Origin: Ovis canadensis
Taxonomy: Eukaryota > Chordata > Mammalia > Artiodactyla > Bovidae
DNA length: 64,000 nucleotides
Assembly (NCBI RefSeq): GCF_042477335.2
Contig: NC_091247.1
Span: forward strand, 37,003,501 to 37,067,500
Direction of reading: 5' to 3'
Shown here: positions 36,586 through 47,289 of the stretch, in pieces
Layout of the letters: each line of letters begins with the position of its first letter
Numbering within the stretch: the stretch's first letter is position 1
The notes under the pieces: model-generated
What the model was told of the DNA's origin: nothing
Seen by the model: only the letters and a program-made list of their open reading frames with translations
Databases searched by the model: none
Position numbers and translations under genes: made by a program

Positions 36586-38455
36586 TACCAAGCAAATGTC
36601 ATGCTCTTTGGAAGTGACCAGTGTCTTCCTTTAGCACATTCTCACCCAGCTCAAGGCCCAATACAGGCGGGGTGCTTTGGAGGGGGGGGGGGGGCATGTT
36701 TTGTTTTAAGTTTATATCTGGCAGCCATCTTATGTATAGGAGAGCATGTTGATGAAATGTGCTTAAGTAAGTTATTTAACTCTATACAGGAACCTAAATT
36801 GGATTTTAACAACATACAAAATATATGTTGCTACATCTGAAATATCTGGTTGGATCCTTGAGGACCTTTGCCTAGGTTTAGTTGCCTTTGCTTTATTTAA
36901 GTGGTAGGAGAGGATAAAAAAAGGTTTAGAAAATAAAAAAGGAAGGGAAATAAGGCCAAAATTAAGTCTAAATGTGAGATTAAACTAGCTACTACCCTCC
37001 AAAAAACAGTCCATGAGACGTGAAGCTAGTCCTAAATATTGAGATGTGAAGATAGTCCTACTGAGTATAATCCTGCTGAGAGTATCATAGTGCCTATAAA
37101 CCAGTATCAGTTTCTCTGGTAATCCTGTGTAGTAATGGTGCTGGTGTAGGAACTGAACGTTAGTAGTGACATGAAGCTTGCTACCTCGCACGTGAATCAG
37201 GAAACCAGACAGTTGAACTACACTCCAGTCCATCCAATTAGAGACTTTTTGACTCATGGTATTGCATCACAACAAAGTAGAGAGATCCTGAGTTTGTCTT
37301 GCCAAAAACTGTTTTGGGGAGATTACCAACTCAGATTGTTTAGCTGACTCACCGAGTTACATGACTAGTCTTATTTTCAAGTGATGACTAAACAGAATTG
37401 TAGAAACATAATAAACTTGGAAAACGTCTAACAACAAGACATTATTTAGAGAGCAAAAAGAAAAATATAAGTTACTGTCAAATGAAGACCTGATGCCACA
37501 ACTAGAATGTCATTTGAAACAGCCAACTAAACTGGTCACGTTTTAGAAGAGAACTAGAGGAAAGCATAGCTTGTTTCAACAAAACCTTGGCTTGTTGAAT
37601 ATTTTGTACAAAAGTTGGAGAGTTGGTTTTATGGATCAAACTCAATTTATTATTTTCTCTTGTAGGTTTTCAATAGAACTTATCATAAATCAGTATGAAA
37701 TAGTTGATGAGATTACAGTAGAGATTAAGTGTTAATTATAGTAATCAGCCAAGGGCTGCCTTTGGGTTTTGTTCCTTTTGTTTTGGAGAGGGAGGAGACT
37801 GAAAACTAGATATACCAGCTTGTTTTCACAAGTTTCAGTTTTAGCCAGACTTTTGCAACACACAGCCTCTCCTGGAAGGGCAGATTCCTTTAACCTTTTC
37901 TGCACTAGGCTCCTGCACACTCAAGTCCCTGGAGGAGAGAATCTTTGCATCTTGCATTTACCCACCAACTCCTATGGTAGTGGGAAAGCCCGTCTTACCT
38001 GTCCAGTGATAGAGTTGGGTGGAGTGGGTGTTCTGTTGTCTGTGGCACTGCCCTGAGGAAATAAGTGGAAAAAAAAACCCATAAAGTCTGTGAACTGGGT
38101 GTTTTCCTACCAGAGGGTTCTTAGAGATCCCTCCCTGGTATTTTTAGGGTTGGGAAGTGTGATTCTTCCTTCTGTAAATTCTTCTTGCCAGGATTGAATC
38201 TGAACTGGATTATTAGTTACAGGGAGGGTAAGTGCCTATTTTAAGACCTAGAATTATGATACTAAGAATTTGAGATGCTTCAGAAGTTTCTAGCTTTCCT
38301 TCTGCATGTCATTTCTGTCACTTGGTCACTTTAGCGTTAACATGGTTAACAAGAAATGAAGCTAGTTAATTAAATTGTTACTGATTTGATTTTCTTTCTG
38401 AATCTTGCTTTCTTCATCTGTAATAGAGGGAGGTTAGGGTGGAGAATGTTGAAGA
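36586..38455. other. YPEL5 intron 1 interior, repeat-poor
   Basis: No SINE, LINE or LTR is recognised apart from the G13 run. Short frames here are not convincing. Confidence 0.55.
36682..36694. repeat. G13 homopolymer in YPEL5 intron 1
   Basis: Thirteen consecutive G in the + strand; the length may be affected by sequencing error. Confidence 0.85.
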
Positions 38456-38459
38456 TAAT

Positions 38460-38670
38460 CTAGTTTTACTAGATTTACCTTTATTTAGCATTTATTGTGT
38501 GCCAGGCACTGTTCTCAGTGTAGTGCTATTTAATTTCCACAACTCAGAGATGAATACAGATACCACGGTTTTATTGATGAAGAAACTGAAGTGAGGATAC
38601 CTTACCCAAAGTTTACACAACTTTTAAGTGGCAAAGCTAAGATTTGAACCCAGAGTTCCAGTATTTGGGA
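38460..38670 (+). mobile_element. MIR SINE fossil in YPEL5 intron 1
   Basis: TTATTGTGTGCCAGGCACTG, GATGAAGAAACTGAAG and GATTTGAACCCAGAGTTCC are in MIR order. Confidence 0.7.
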
Positions 38671-38954
38671 TACATTGTTTAAATCCTGGGGGTGGAGAGA
38701 GGAGGAGGCAGCAGTTGGTTATACTATCTGTTTTTATAATCTATGTATTGTTAATCTTCAACATGCTGAACTTGCTACTGAAAGTTGAAGACTTTAGTTA
38801 GAAAACCCATGAAGAAAATGGGAGTGGGACTAAATTGATTATGTCAAATATTCCTGTTGATCCTTAAACCTGAATGCCAACCAAGTTTCCTTTTTTTCTA
38901 AGATTGCCTGCTTTCTAAATGAAGAGCTCTTTTGCTGTCTGAACAAGTTTTTCA

Positions 38955-39285
38955 ACAAGGGTCAGTGCACTTTCTTTCAAGGGCCAGATGGTGAATATTG
39001 TGAACTTTGTAGGCCGTAAGGTTTCAGTAGCAACTATTCAAACTCTGCCATTATACTGAAAGAGCAGCCAAGTATCAACAAATGGGTCTGGCTGTGTTCC
39101 AATAAAAATTTATGTATGGTCACTGAAATGTGGATTTCATGTAATTTTCGTGTGTCACAAAAACAGTCTTTTGGTGTCCCCAACCATCTTAAGATATAAA
39201 AAGCATTCTTATGTTGCGAGCCATACAAAAACAGGTGGTGAGCTGATTATTGCCTGTAGGCCTTAGTTTTCTGACCCTTGCTTTT
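38955..39285 (-). mobile_element. hAT-like DNA transposon fossil
   Basis: It has AAGGGTCAGTGCACTTTC, GGGCCAGATGGTGAATATTG and GGCTGTGTTCCAATAAAAATTTATG, and ends GTTTTCTGACCCTTGC. The inverted ends (AGGGTCAG/CTGACCCTT) fit a short non-autonomous hAT element. A second copy in the other orientation is at 45.6 kb. Confidence 0.6.
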
Positions 39286-39424
39286 AAAGAAAATATTCAG
39301 CAATAAGCCAGACTAATGAACAAGGTGTCATATTTGTTAATGTGTATATGTGTGTGTGATGTGTAAATCGGCACCAGTGGTGAACAAGTGAAATTTGAAA
39401 TTAATGCAGTACAATTTACATTAG

Positions 39425-39990
39425 CATTCCCCCCAAGATGAAATATTTAGGTATAAATCTAACAATGTGTACAAGATCTATGTGAGGAAGAATATAAAAC
39501 TAATGAATGAAATCAAGAATAACTAAATAAATGGAAAGAATTTGTGTGTTCATGGAGAGCAGAAGTCCCAGGAGAGGCAACACAATATGGAAAGAGAAGA
39601 ATTAAGTCAGAAGATTGACACTACCCAACTTAAAGACTTAGTATAGAAAGAAAGTGAAAGTCGCTCAGTTGTGTCTTATTCTTTGCAATCCCACGGATTA
39701 TACAGTCCATGGAATTATCCAGGCCACAGTACTGGAGTGGGAGCCTTTCCCTTCTCCAGGGGATCTTCCCAACCCAGGAATCAAACCAAGGTCTCTCTCT
39801 TCACAGGCAGATTCTTTACCAGCTGAGCCACAGGGAAGCCCAACTTCAAGACTTAGTATCTACAGTAATCAAGACAGTATGGTGTTGGTGAAGGAATAGA
39901 CAAATAGATCAGTGGAACAGAATAGAGAGCCCAGAAACAGGCCCACATAAATATGGTCAACTGGACTTTAATACAGAACCGAAGATTTGG
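39425..39990 (+). mobile_element. Old L1 ORF2 fragment split by a Bov-tA
   Basis: L1 ORF2-like sequence (KYLGINL- and DRSVEQNREPRN-like translations) continues on both sides of the SINE. The duplicated target AACTTAAAGACTTAGTAT / AACTTCAAGACTTAGTAT (39629 and 39841) shows that the SINE came later. Confidence 0.7.
39648..39841 (-). mobile_element. Bov-tA3-like SINE
   Basis: It starts GAAAGTGAAAGTCGCTCAG and ends GCTGAGCCACAGGGAAGCCC, inserted in an old L1 with an 18-bp imperfect target copy. Confidence 0.9.
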
Positions 39991-40199
39991 CAGAATTTTG
40001 GTTATAAACTTGAACTTCAACACTGATTCCAAAACAGACATTACTTAAGCACAATAAGTGCTCTCAGAATCAACACAGAGAGCGTTAGTCATCTGTGAAA
40101 GCAGCTCATACTTAAGATATTTTACAAATGTGTCCCTGAAAATACTGTTACTCTTTTAAGTCCAAGCAAGGTGATTAGCATACCTGGGAAGTAATTTAG

Positions 40200-40425
40200 T
40201 TTTTTTAAAATTTATTTATTTTTAAACATTTTGTATTGGGGTATAGCCAATTAACAATGCTGTGATTTCAGGTGTACAGTGAAGGAACTCAGCAATACAT
40301 ATACATGTATCTATTCTCCCCCAAACCCATCTTTGATTCAGGCTGGCACATAACACTGAGCAGAGGTCCATGTGCTATATAACAAGTCTTTGTTATCCAT
40401 TTTGAACACAGCAGTGTGTACATAA
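40200..40425 (-). mobile_element. L1 3' UTR fragment
   Basis: A - strand L1 3' end lies between imperfect repeats ACCTGGGAAGTAATTT (about 40182-40197) and ACCTGGGAAATAATTT (about 40425-40440), which look like target-site copies. Confidence 0.7.
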
Positions 40426-41239
40426 CCTGGGAAATAATTTGGATGTAAAAACAATTAGAAGGAGATTGATTGTGGAAGGGTTTGTGGGGATTTGGGGAGG
40501 TGATGAAAATATTCTAAAAGGCTGGTTTGTGGTGATGGTAGCACAATTTTGTAAATTTACTAAAAATCATTCATTTGTACACAACAGTGGCCAAATTTTA
40601 TGTCAATTATTCCTTTAAGAAAATTGTTTTTAAAGAATGAGCTATATACTATCCTATCAGGTCAAAAGTTTCTGACAGGATAAGCTCTGTATAAGCTCTT
40701 AGAAAGGGGTGTCTGAAGTACATGCCTTTCATAAGTACATAAGGCTGAAGTACCTTACTTTCGTAGCTCTAGAAGTGATGAAAATGTGAACTAAGTTATT
40801 GATGAAGAATGGGGAAGAAAGACCTTGAAAAGTGATTTAGGAGGTCTTCTCAATTTTGCAGTTTCTTAAAGAAGTTGCCAGGGTTTCTAGTTTAGGAGAG
40901 GGATTAGAGTTGCCACCAGCAAAGTTAGGGAAGGTAGGCGGCTCAGCATGGAGGCAGGAGCGGTGTGTGAGAAAGCTGAGGAAGAAAGACTGAACTTGGC
41001 TGTCTCTTCCGGTCACTAGAGAGTAGGTGGGGTTAAAAGAACTGGAGCAGAATTAGTTCAGATCCCAGCTTGGCCAGTTTCATAAAGTTACAGCCTTTAT
41101 GTCTTCCTCTACAAAAGTAGGGTAATACATACCTACTAAGAAATTGTTAAGGTTGAATGTGATACATGAAGTACTGAATGCAGTATCCCATATGATGTTG
41201 ATACTAAATATCAAGTCTCAGGCAGAGTTCAATATATTG

Positions 41240-41487
41240 CCTGCTGCTGCTAAGTCGCTTCAGTCGTGTCCGGCTCTGTGCGACCCCATAGACGGCAGCC
41301 TACCAGGCTCCCCCGTCCCTGGGATTCTCCAGGCAAGAACACTGGTTGTCATTTCCTTCTCCAATGCATGAAAGTGAAATATAAAAGTGAAGTCACTCAG
41401 TCGTGTCCGACTCTTAGCGACCCCATGGACTGCAGCCTACCAGGGTCCTCCGCCCATGGGATTTGCCAGGCAAGAGTACTGGAGTGC
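41240..41487 (-). mobile_element. Bov-A2 SINE in YPEL5 intron 1
   Basis: A dimer with a 20-30 bp deletion in the first monomer (ACACTGGTTGTCATTTCC, lacking GAGTGGG). Confidence 0.9.
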
Positions 41488-41489
41488 CT

Positions 41490-43620
41490 AGGTCCAGAGA
41501 AACCTAATTCAGGTGTTTTGCCATAGCTTTTAAGTGACCTTCCCCTTCTGTGGTGCAGTGCCAGTGTGCTTGCCGTCAGTCTCCTGAGTACGCACGGGGG
41601 AAATGAGCACCAGGTTGCACTCCTGGCCTGGCGAAGTGAAGGCCTAACATATGAAATTCAATGGCCTGCGAAGGTTTTTCTGTGTTCCAGAGACCTTTGA
41701 CAGTAAGCGGTGTTTTGCTCACTTCTGATAGATTCTCTGGCATTGTAGCTTATCTCTTTTGGCAAATGAGAACTACATTTTACAGTTCTATATACATATA
41801 TAGAACTCTATACATGGCAACCACAGCTAGGAATAGTGAGTCTGTAGAGATATTTTTGGTCTTATAATGAATCATGTAACTGAATTCAGTAAAAATAGTT
41901 GGGTAAAAGTTAAAAATCGTCTGAATTTGAAGCAGGAAAGAGAAAGCATGATGTTAAGTCTATTTACCCCATTTAGAAATAGTTTTCATGTATCCAGTAG
42001 TGAGCAAATGGTCACAGCTATTAATACTGAACCAAAGATAGAACAATATAGGCAGAAGGTATAGGGAGAGTTTGTTTTGAAGTTCAGAATATTTTCCTCG
42101 GTAGTATTGCATCTACTATCAGTCAAGTCAAAAATATCTGGTTATTCCTGAATTATTGTTGAAGTAACTTAGATGAATATTATATTTAAAAGTTTGAAGA
42201 AACATTGGAAGCCCAAGCTGGAGGATAAATGACAGGACAAATACTAATTTTTAGAGAAATAAAGACTGAGGAGTACGTCTTCAGAGGTGTTACCATAAAA
42301 CCCTGCTGGTGATTCCTTTCTGTAAACGACTGGTAGTAAGAAACATGACCAAAACCAACTACTCACAGGCTCATTGAATGCTTAATTTGGATCAGGAGTC
42401 ATAAACTCAGATGTCTTACAGGTGAAGTAATTATGTGGCACAAAACAGATAAAAAGCAAACGAAATGGCCTTGTGGGAAGCGTTGAAGGCACCTCTCAAC
42501 TCTAGCCAGTTGTTGCCGTATGAGAATATATGTCCTGTGTTGCCAGCTCTCCCCATTGTTTAAAAAGAAAGGCTCAGAACAGGCTGTTAATGAAATCTCT
42601 CAAATTTTAAATGATTCTCAACTGTTTTTTATTAAAAATTAAAAACCCTGGGCCAAATTGAACACTAATGTTTTGGTGTGGGAAGGGTTGTTTTGTTCAC
42701 TGCTGTGTTCCTATGCCATCAAATGAATTCAGCCAGCAGGCCTCAGATTTGTACCCTTTGAGCTTTGTGTAACAAATACTGTGTTCTTAGGCATTTGGGA
42801 AAAGTAATGCTGTCCTAAAGACTAAAACAATAGGCAGCAAGTCTTTTATTGTTTTGCAGAAATATAATCAAGAAAGCTAAATGTCATTTTCTAAGTCTTA
42901 TGTTTTTACCCAGGGTTTATTCGTTGACACCCTTGTTTACTAGCTATAAATTGTAGTATATTTACTATTTGTTTTTCATTACTTATTAAACTTTCATATC
43001 ATAGTATTTAGTAGGAGTCATAATTATCTTGGTGACAGAAATGTCACATTTCTGATGGCATTAAAACTGCCTTATGGCTGAAGTTGACAGATGTTAGAAG
43101 AAATGGGATTTTCTTTTTAATTTGTAATGGAATTTCCCCAAGTTTAAGATGACACTGGATTGCACATGGATTCTACATTTTTCTTTTCCGTAGCAGTAGC
43201 TGTATCAGCTCTGTATGGCGTTTTAAAGACAAATAATATTAAATATTTGAAACACAGGAGATGATCACTACATGAAGGAATAAATTCTTTTCAAAATGAA
43301 AAGCTACAGTGTATTCTTGATTATACCTAGATCTCTAAAAACGTGCTGTTTTGGGAAATTAACTGCAGTGAATTTGAGAAGTTGCATGTATTAACTCAAC
43401 TTTTAAAATATTGGAATGTGATTATCCTTGTTTCAGAAGTTGGATTCAGAGCTTTTTCCCCAATGTTTCAGCGCTTCTGTGATTTATTGAATCAAAAGAC
43501 TTTCTTAAATATAGTAAGTTATATAATAACAGTTCATCTTGCTCTTTGTTCTTATTTTTCTAGCCTTATGCCAGCCTAGACCATCTTGTATGTACTTTTC
43601 TTAGAGGAGTCAGTGTTAGA
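41490..43620. other. YPEL5 intron 1, repeat-poor 2.1 kb
   Basis: No young repeats are visible. It could hold conserved regulatory sequence, but nothing specific is seen. Confidence 0.5.
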
Positions 43621-43624
43621 GTAA

Positions 43625-43780
43625 CAGAAAAATTTTGGCTTTGACTTGAGTGAGCCATATTCTGATCATGATTTTCTGTACTTGAAAGCTGTGTGACCTT
43701 TGATCAGTTAGTAACCTTGAATAATCTATGAACTGGAGGCAACAACCTCACAGAGTTGATGTGGATTTTGAAATAAGTAA
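43625..43780 (+). mobile_element. MIR SINE fossil in YPEL5 intron 1
   Basis: AAAGCTGTGTGACCTTTGATC and CACAGAGTTGATGTGG are MIR-like. Confidence 0.5.
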
Positions 43781-43786
43781 AGCTTC

Positions 43787-43987
43787 TCTGGTGGCTTGGT
43801 GATTAAAAAATCTGCCTGCCAATGCAGGAGATGCAGGTTCAATCCCTGGATCAGGAAGATCCTCTGGAGAAGGAAATGACAACCCACTCTAGTGTTCTTG
43901 CCTGGGAAATCCCATGGACAGAAGAGCCTGGTGCCCTATAGCCCATGGGGTTACAAAAGAGTCAGACACGACTTAGTGACTAAACCG
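43787..43987 (+). mobile_element. Bov-tA SINE in YPEL5 intron 1
   Basis: The head CTTCTCTGGTGGCTTGGTG leads to the end GACACGACTTAGTGACTAAACC. Confidence 0.9.
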
Positions 43988-44167
43988 CAACAGAGTACCT
44001 AGTATAGTGCTCCGCAGCCTCAGGCTTACCAGCTTAGTGCCGTCACCCTGCATGGTTGTGGATGCACCGATGACCAGAGAAACCAGGCACCCGTGCTCTC
44101 AAGCCAGGTCACACACTCTCGACCCGTAAGTCTTTCTCAAATTTCAGATACTCAGAGTATATACTTG

Positions 44168-44277
44168 TTAGTTGCTCAGTCGTGTCCAGCTCTTTGCGAT
44201 CCCATGGACTATAGCCCCCCAGGCTCCTCTGTCCATGGGATTCTCCAGGCAAGAATACTGGATTGGGTTGCCACGTC
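44168..44277 (-). mobile_element. Bov-A monomer fragment
   Basis: Only the ~110-bp Bov-A body is present, from GTTGCTCAGTCGTGTCC to GGGTTGCCAC. Confidence 0.9.
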
Positions 44278-44535
44278 TCCAGAATGTATACTTAACTCTG
44301 TACTAAACCTTTTTTCTCACCTCTCTGCTGGTGTTTCTGATCATTTGGTTTGATATTGTACACTGGCTTCTTGCCTTTTTCATATCAATCAAAAGAGAAG
44401 GGATATTCTTTGGCCTTCCTAGTGAGAATATTTACTTTCTTGACTCATTGCTTCTGAAGTGTTCTTAGCTTGAGTTTGCCTATTTGTTTGGTCCATGTGT
44501 GAACTTAGGATCCTTTCATTCAGAGTCAGCTATTT

Positions 44536-44593
44536 CATGTATTAAGTACTATGAAGAGATCATACATGTATTAAGTACTATGAAGAGATCATA
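44536..44593 (+). repeat. 29-bp perfect tandem duplication in YPEL5 intron 1
   Basis: The unit beginning CATGTATTAAGTACTATG occurs at 44536-44564 and again, identical, at 44565-44593. It ends 97 bases before the exon 2 acceptor. Confidence 0.95.
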
Positions 44594-44690
44594 TATGTGT
44601 ATATAAATGGTTCTCTGTGACACCACCAAGTAGATCCTAACAAGTTAAAAAATCATAATGCATTTCTTGTCCTTTTTTATCTGTTCCCAG

Positions 44691-44855
44691 GTTTTTAGAG
44701 CTTCAGCTATAAAAATGGGCAGGATTTTCCTTGATCATATTGGTGGTACCCGTCTGTTTTCCTGTGCAAACTGCGATACGATCCTGACCAACCGTTCAGA
44801 ACTCATCTCCACTCGGTTCACAGGCGCCACTGGCAGAGCATTTCTTTTTAACAAG
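44691..44855 (+). other. YPEL5: YPEL5 exon 2 (first coding exon)
   Basis: A polypyrimidine tract and CCCAG at 44686-44690 form the acceptor. The exon carries 24 bases of 5' untranslated sequence, then ATG at 44715, and ends at 44855 before GTTTGT. The ATG context AAAAATGG has A at -3 and G at +4, a good Kozak match. Confidence 0.95.
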
Positions 44856-46554
44856 GTTTGTGGGGAAAACTGGTTTCATTTCCTCACTGGGTTCAGTGGA
44901 AATATTTGATAGCAATACCAGAATACCCCTTAGAGCATGGAGATGCCAAGAAGATTCAGAATGAGAGCTGCACTCCATAGAAATTGCCTGCTAGTTTGTC
45001 TTTGGGACTTCAGGAAAGCATTACTAGACTGTGATTTTTAGGCTTGAGAGTTTTAAAGATTATGTGATGATAAGGGTGGTCTCCATTGCTTCAGGAGACA
45101 TTCAGGGTAAGAATGTGGTAGTGACTTCACAGACTATTGAAGAGGCTGAAACACCCCCATAGCACTAATTTACCCTTACAGGGAGATAGCTGCATTAAGC
45201 TGTTGTAGTTTGACAGTGCAAGGGAATAAGGATCATCTGTCTAACTTCCTGCTCTAATTTACCAGTCATCTTTCTGATTATGATTTGGCTAATAGGTTTG
45301 CTAACCGAAGTGTTTCCTGACTTACAGATTAATGTATAGTCTGCCTCTTTCTCTCATTTCTGGCTTGCTTTCAAATTGGTTGATGTGATTCTGCCTCCTG
45401 GAGTCTAATGGGTACTCGCAAAGTTGAATTTCTAGATATTCCAAATATCCTTGAACTACAGAACTAGTCCAAGGTACTGTTCTTAGATATTCAACTTAAA
45501 CTTCCCCAGAGGACACTCCTCTCTACCATTTAGAAACAAGTGTTTTCTCTGAAAGAATTGATAGTGTATATACATCTTGGTCTTTATTTAGGTATAGAGC
45601 AGGGGTTGGCACACCATGGCAGGCTGTTTTTGTAAGTAAAATTTAATGAACCACAACCATGTTTATTCATCTGTGTATTATCTATGGCTGCTTTTGTGCT
45701 ACCACAGCAGAGCTTAATAGCTATAACAAAGACCAGATAGCCCTTTTCAAAGCCAAAGATATCTGGCTCTTTATAGAAAAATGAAGCATGGAGGATTATT
45801 GGAATCCTCCATGTTCAGAGTCATTGGAAATTCTGCCATAGATTCTTTGAACCCACTTGAAAACCGTATATTACAACCTACCCCCAGGCTGTTAGTAGAT
45901 AAAATTGTTTCAGAAACAGATTTTACAAACGTCTCTTTAAGGAATACCTGTTGTGCACTAGGTTCTTCTGTATTGCTAGCCTTGTCTACACTCAGCATTG
46001 AATGGTTAATTATAACAGTGGGACCAAGACCTACATTTTATGACTCCAAGTTAAGGGCTCTTCACTATAACATAGAAGCGTAACTAATGTATATAAATAG
46101 GGTGACTTAGAACAATACAATACATGATTGCATTACATATCCGGTTCAGCACAGGTGTTTACCTGTCCCAGCAATTTGTCAAAATAGCTCTTGGAAAGTG
46201 TGTTGCAGATTTGACAAACAACTATCTGCTTTTCTGAAGTTGCTGTTCTTTCACCAACAGAAATATTATGTACCATTTTGGGCAGATAACTTACATGCCT
46301 TTGCAATTTTGTTTTCATGTGTTTCTTAGGTAGTTAACCTACAGTATAGTGAAGTTCAAGATCGGGTCATGCTCACTGGCCGCCACATGGTTCGAGATGT
46401 GAGCTGCAAAAACTGCAATAGCAAACTGGGATGGATCTATGAGTTTGCCACTGAAGACAGCCAGCGTTATAAAGAAGGTCGTGTGATCCTGGAACGCGCT
46501 CTAGTTCGAGAAAGTGAGGGCTTTGAGGAGCATGTACCATCTGATAACTCTTGA
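44715..46554 (+). CDS. YPEL5: YPEL5, Yippee-like zinc-binding protein, two coding exons (join 44715-44855, 46330-46554)
   Basis: The two exons join in phase 0 to give a 121-residue protein, the usual YPEL5 length. Exon 2 codes residues 1-47 and ends AAC AAG before a GT donor at 44856. Exon 3 codes residues 48-121 after an AG acceptor at 46328-46329. Seen in the protein: zinc-binding pairs C17/C20 and C73/C76 with 52 residues between them, G40, L44, N50, G64, then G81-W82-I83-Y84, K95 and E102. This is the full Yippee spacing pattern. The start is the only ATG in frame downstream of the acceptor that gives the family N-terminus (MGRIFLDH). No signal peptide or membrane segment is visible. Known of the family: YPEL5 localises to centrosome and spindle, binds RanBPM and associates with the CTLH/GID E3 ligase, where it modulates substrate choice. 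No frame damage is seen, so the gene looks functional. Confidence 0.97.
44856..46329 (+). other. YPEL5: YPEL5 intron 2
   Basis: A GT...AG intron of 1,474 bp splits codons 47 and 48 in phase 0. Apart from a hAT-like fossil at about 45602-45778 it looks unique. Confidence 0.93.
45602..45778 (+). mobile_element. hAT-like DNA transposon fossil in YPEL5 intron 2
   Basis: It starts GCAGGGGTTGGCACACC, continues TCTATGGCTGCTTTTGTGC and ends near ATCTGGCTCTTTATAG. It is the same family as at 38.96 kb. Confidence 0.6.
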
Positions 46555-47285
46555 AGAAAAAGAGAGAAATCCATCTTTTCCCAGGTCTCCTTCACTGAAA
46601 ACAAAAATCTACTTACATACACTGTCACCTTAGCATCAGAGTCGGATTCATGAACTGCGGAACAAGAGGTTGTGAGAATCTATGATGGAACCTTCCTTTC
46701 TTTCCTTTTTTTTTTTAATTTTCTATTTTCCATCCAACAGCAGTGTGTAGAGAGAATATTATGCAGATGCCTTTTTTTTTTCCCCCTGTGTTTACATCTT
46801 GAGGCAGAATAGTCTATCTGCAGCTACATGGTGGGCTATGTGAGGAAAAAAATCTGGGCTATTAAGAGTGAAAAGTATTTTATGTAAATTTTGAAAGGAA
46901 AATGTGTCAAGAGCATGGTTTTTTAAATTTATTTGGGCTTCATTTTAAGACTTTTTTAAAAAAAACCAGTTATTTCACTTGATTTGCTAGCTTCAGAGAA
47001 GAGATCCGAATTTGTGACCAGCGCTAAAGGTTCAGTGTTAGTATTGCTTGTGCTGGCCATTGTGCCATATTCTTGTTGGAGATGAACCGTAGCATCAGAG
47101 CCCATTCTTCCTTGTCAGTCTTGACCCAAAGATGTCACCATTCCTAGTTATTTGTCACCACATAATTGGTGTTGATTGGAAACTTTTCCTGATATGGGGC
47201 AGAACTGCTTGGTTGTCTTTTCCATGTAACTTAAGCATAGTAATATAAATAAAGTAATAGTTGGATGTTTTTGGTCCTGTGTTGC
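46330..47285 (+). other. YPEL5: YPEL5 exon 3 (C-terminal coding region and 3' UTR)
   Basis: The exon opens at 46330 after TTTCTTAG and codes residues 48-121, with stop TGA at 46552-46554. About 0.7 kb of T-rich 3' UTR follows. AATAAA lies at 47248-47253, with T/GT-rich sequence just downstream (TTTTTGGTCCTGTGTTGC), so cleavage near 47265-47285 is likely. Further AATAAA sites at 48259-48264 and about 48535 could serve a longer 3' UTR. Confidence 0.85.
47248..47253 (+). terminator. YPEL5: Poly(A) signal AATAAA of YPEL5
   Basis: A canonical hexamer lies 694 bases after the stop codon and is followed by GT/T-rich downstream sequence. Confidence 0.75.
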
Positions 47286-47289
47286 TTTT

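Larger units (their letters stand above)
34335..44690 (+). other. YPEL5: YPEL5 intron 1 (inferred)
   Basis: Bounded by GTGAGT at 34335 and CCCAG at 44686-44690. It holds the 3' part of the CpG island, a compound SINE, MIR, hAT-like and L1 fossils, Bov-tA and Bov-A2 insertions, and stretches with no recognised element (35.4-36.13, 36.6-38.45 and 41.5-43.6 kb). Confidence 0.6.
34250..47285 (+). other. YPEL5: YPEL5 gene span (5' end and 3' end approximate)
   Basis: The gene is inferred to start in the CpG island and to end after the poly(A) signal at 47248-47253. The transcription start is not visible directly: the promoter has no TATA box and is GC-rich, so the 5' limit is a guess just upstream of the purine- and GC-rich stretch leading to the 34334 donor. 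The layout is a non-coding first exon, a ~10.4-kb intron, a coding exon of 165 bp, a 1.47-kb intron and a last exon of about 0.95 kb. Alternative first exons are possible (see 35190-35345). Confidence 0.75.

Noticed and set aside
44658-44714. Longer YPEL5 start upstream in the same frame (ATG at 44658)
   Set aside because: It lies in the intron before the AG acceptor at 44689-44690 and is not part of the mRNA. The 44715 ATG gives the exact family N-terminus.
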